Origin: Ruminococcaceae bacterium UBA7135
Lineage (GTDB): Bacteria > Bacillota > Clostridia > Oscillospirales > Ruminococcaceae
Assembly (NCBI GenBank): GCA_002492075.1
Contig: DKXD01000161.1
Span: 23,535-37,840, forward strand
Direction of reading: 5' to 3'
Length of the DNA stretch: 14,306 bases
Part shown: positions 13,301 to 14,306 of the stretch, one piece after another
Position numbering within the stretch: position 1 is the first letter of the stretch
Layout: every line of letters starts with the position of its first letter
The notes under the pieces: model-generated
Seen by the model: only the letters and a program-made list of their open reading frames with translations
Told to the model about the DNA's origin: nothing
Databases searched by the model: none
Translations under genes and position numbers: made by a program

Positions 13301-14188
13301 ATGAAATGCGAGCTTTGTCCGCGAATGTGCGGCGTTGACCGTTCGGAAAAGCGCGGCTTTTGCGGAATGGGCGATAAGATAACGGCGGCAAAGGCAATGC
13401 TGCACCTCTGGGAAGAGCCGTGTCTTTCGGGAGAGAGCGGCAGCGGCGCGGTTTTCTTTTCGGGCTGCGTGATGAAGTGCGTGTTCTGTCAGAACTATGA
13501 CATCAGTTCCGAAAACATCGGGCGCGAGGTGTCCGAGGAACGTCTCGCCGAGATTTTTCTGGAGTTACAAGAAAAGGGCGCTTTAAATATCGACCTTGTG
13601 AACCCCACTCACTTCGTGCCGCAGATTCTGCGGAGCATTGAAACCGCGAGAAAGCGCGGTTTGTCCGTGCCGATAGTGTACAATTCCGGCGGATATGAGC
13701 GCGTGGAAACTCTGCGAATGTTGGACGGAGCTGTGGACGTTTACCTCCCCGATGTGAAGTATTTTTCGGACGAGCTTGCCCAAAGGCTCTCGTCCGCGCC
13801 GAATTATTTCGATACCGCGATGAACGCCGTTGCAGAAATGGTAAGGCAGACGGGAACGCCGCGGTTTGATGAAAACGGTATGATGACAGGCGGAGTCATC
13901 GTGCGGCACTTGGTATTGCCGTGGCAATACCGCGATTCGATAGATGTGATAAAGCGTATCGGTGAACGTTTCGGAGGAGAGATACTGTTCAGCTTAATGA
14001 GCCAGTATACTCCTTTCGGACGAGTGAAAACAGAACCGGCGTTTGAAAGAATGAACCGCCGCGTCACAACGTTTGAGTACCGAAAGGCTCTCGAGGCGGT
14101 GTACGCGGTGGGACTGGAGGGCTATACACAGGAGAAAAGCTCCGCCGCCGAGGAATACACGCCGAGCTTTGATTTTGAGGGGATATGA
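13301..14188 (+). CDS. Radical SAM protein, PflA-related (PflX-like)
   Basis: The 295-residue protein carries the radical SAM iron-sulfur motif C-x3-C-x2-C (Cys56, Cys60, Cys63, in SGCVMKCVFCQN), which binds a [4Fe-4S] cluster used to cleave S-adenosylmethionine. An N-terminal cluster of four further cysteines (3, 6, 10, 21: MKCELCPRMCGV, RGFCGM) matches the PflX-type relatives of pyruvate formate-lyase activating enzyme, whose substrate is not established. YNSGGYERVETLRML (127-141) and DVYLPDVKYF (146-155) are typical of that group. The start at 13301 was chosen because AGAGGT precedes it and the cysteine motif follows at once; a GTG five codons upstream is the alternative and lies in the terminator tail. 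It is probably not part of the flagellar machinery. Glycyl radical activation or another radical modification is the general expectation; the target is unknown. Confidence 0.88.
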   Translation: MKCELCPRMCGVDRSEKRGFCGMGDKITAAKAMLHLWEEPCLSGESGSGAVFFSGCVMKCVFCQNYDISSENIGREVSEERLAEIFLELQEKGALNIDLVNPTHFVPQILRSIETARKRGLSVPIVYNSGGYERVETLRMLDGAVDVYLPDVKYFSDELAQRLSSAPNYFDTAMNAVAEMVRQTGTPRFDENGMMTGGVIVRHLVLPWQYRDSIDVIKRIGERFGGEILFSLMSQYTPFGRVKTEPAFERMNRRVTTFEYRKALEAVYAVGLEGYTQEKSSAAEEYTPSFDFEGI

Positions 14189-14209
14189 GTAATGATGACT
14201 TATTGTTCG

Positions 14210-14228
14210 CTCCCGCCTATGGCGGGGG
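14210..14228. repeat. Short GC-rich hairpin after the radical SAM gene
   Basis: CTCCCGCC (14210-14217) pairs with GGCGGGGG (14221-14228) around a TAT loop, with one T-G pair. No T run follows directly. It resembles the hairpins at 1880, 6960 and 14287. Confidence 0.45.
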
Positions 14229-14286
14229 TAAATTGTCGAAAGCCTCTCGCCGGCTTGAAAAAATACTCTTTTTCTACAGATTTCAC

Positions 14287-14305
14287 TCCTCCGCAAAGCG
14301 GGGGA
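14287..14305. repeat. Short GC-rich hairpin at the window end
   Basis: TCCTCCGC (14287-14294) pairs with GCGGGGGA (14298-14305) around an AAA loop, with one T-G pair. The window ends one base later, so any tail is not visible. Its right arm plus the next base, GCGGGGGAA, is identical to the right arm in the flgL-yviE gap. Confidence 0.4.
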
Positions 14306-14306
14306 A

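Overview
The window comes from a low-to-mid-GC Gram-positive bacterium, most likely a motile member of the Clostridia. The evidence is the strong AGGAGG-type ribosome binding sites, a Bacillus/Clostridium SigD-type (sigma-28) promoter, and the fliW-csrA and yviE-like genes, which sit together in this order in Firmicute flagellar loci. Species cannot be assigned from the sequence alone. All genes lie on the + strand.

Region 1 (1-1840) holds two type IV pilin-like prepilins. The first has a near-consensus housekeeping promoter, a structured 5' leader of about 120 nt and a strong intrinsic terminator. The second has no obvious promoter of its own, so it may be expressed by read-through of that terminator; it ends in its own terminator.

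Region 2 (1961-about 13285) is a late-class flagellar gene cluster. It opens with an excellent sigma-28 promoter (TAAA, 16 nt, GCCGATAT) followed by a folded leader. The order is flgM (anti-sigma-28) - flgN (chaperone) - flgK and flgL (hook-filament junction) - yviE-like - fliW - csrA (flagellin homeostasis switch) - fliD (filament cap) - fliS (flagellin chaperone) - a FlgN/FliT-like coiled-coil protein - two overlapping unknown genes. Between them these genes control late flagellar transcription (FlgM), chaperone and build the structures on which filament is polymerised (FlgN, FlgK, FlgL, FliD, FliS), and tune translation (FliW/CsrA). Flagellin itself is not in the window.

Region 3 (13301-14188) is a separate radical SAM gene of the PflA-related, PflX-like type, behind an intrinsic terminator. 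The last 118 nt contain two small GC-rich hairpins and no gene.

The most unusual feature is the size of FlgL (743 aa) and FliD (1003 aa). Both carry about 400-480 extra residues made of diverged repeats of one shared unit (a strand pair ending in K-T/E-I-x-F-x-G, then a helix ending in L-x-x-A-F-G). This suggests the junction and the cap of this flagellum are decorated with related outer domains. Other points of interest are an Asp/Asn/Gly repeat insert in FlgK, four ACAGGAGG ribosome binding sites that resemble CsrA targets, a possible anti-Shine-Dalgarno switch before the two unknown genes, and a scattered family of short GC-rich intergenic hairpins. No CRISPR array, rRNA, tRNA, insertion sequence or phage gene was seen.
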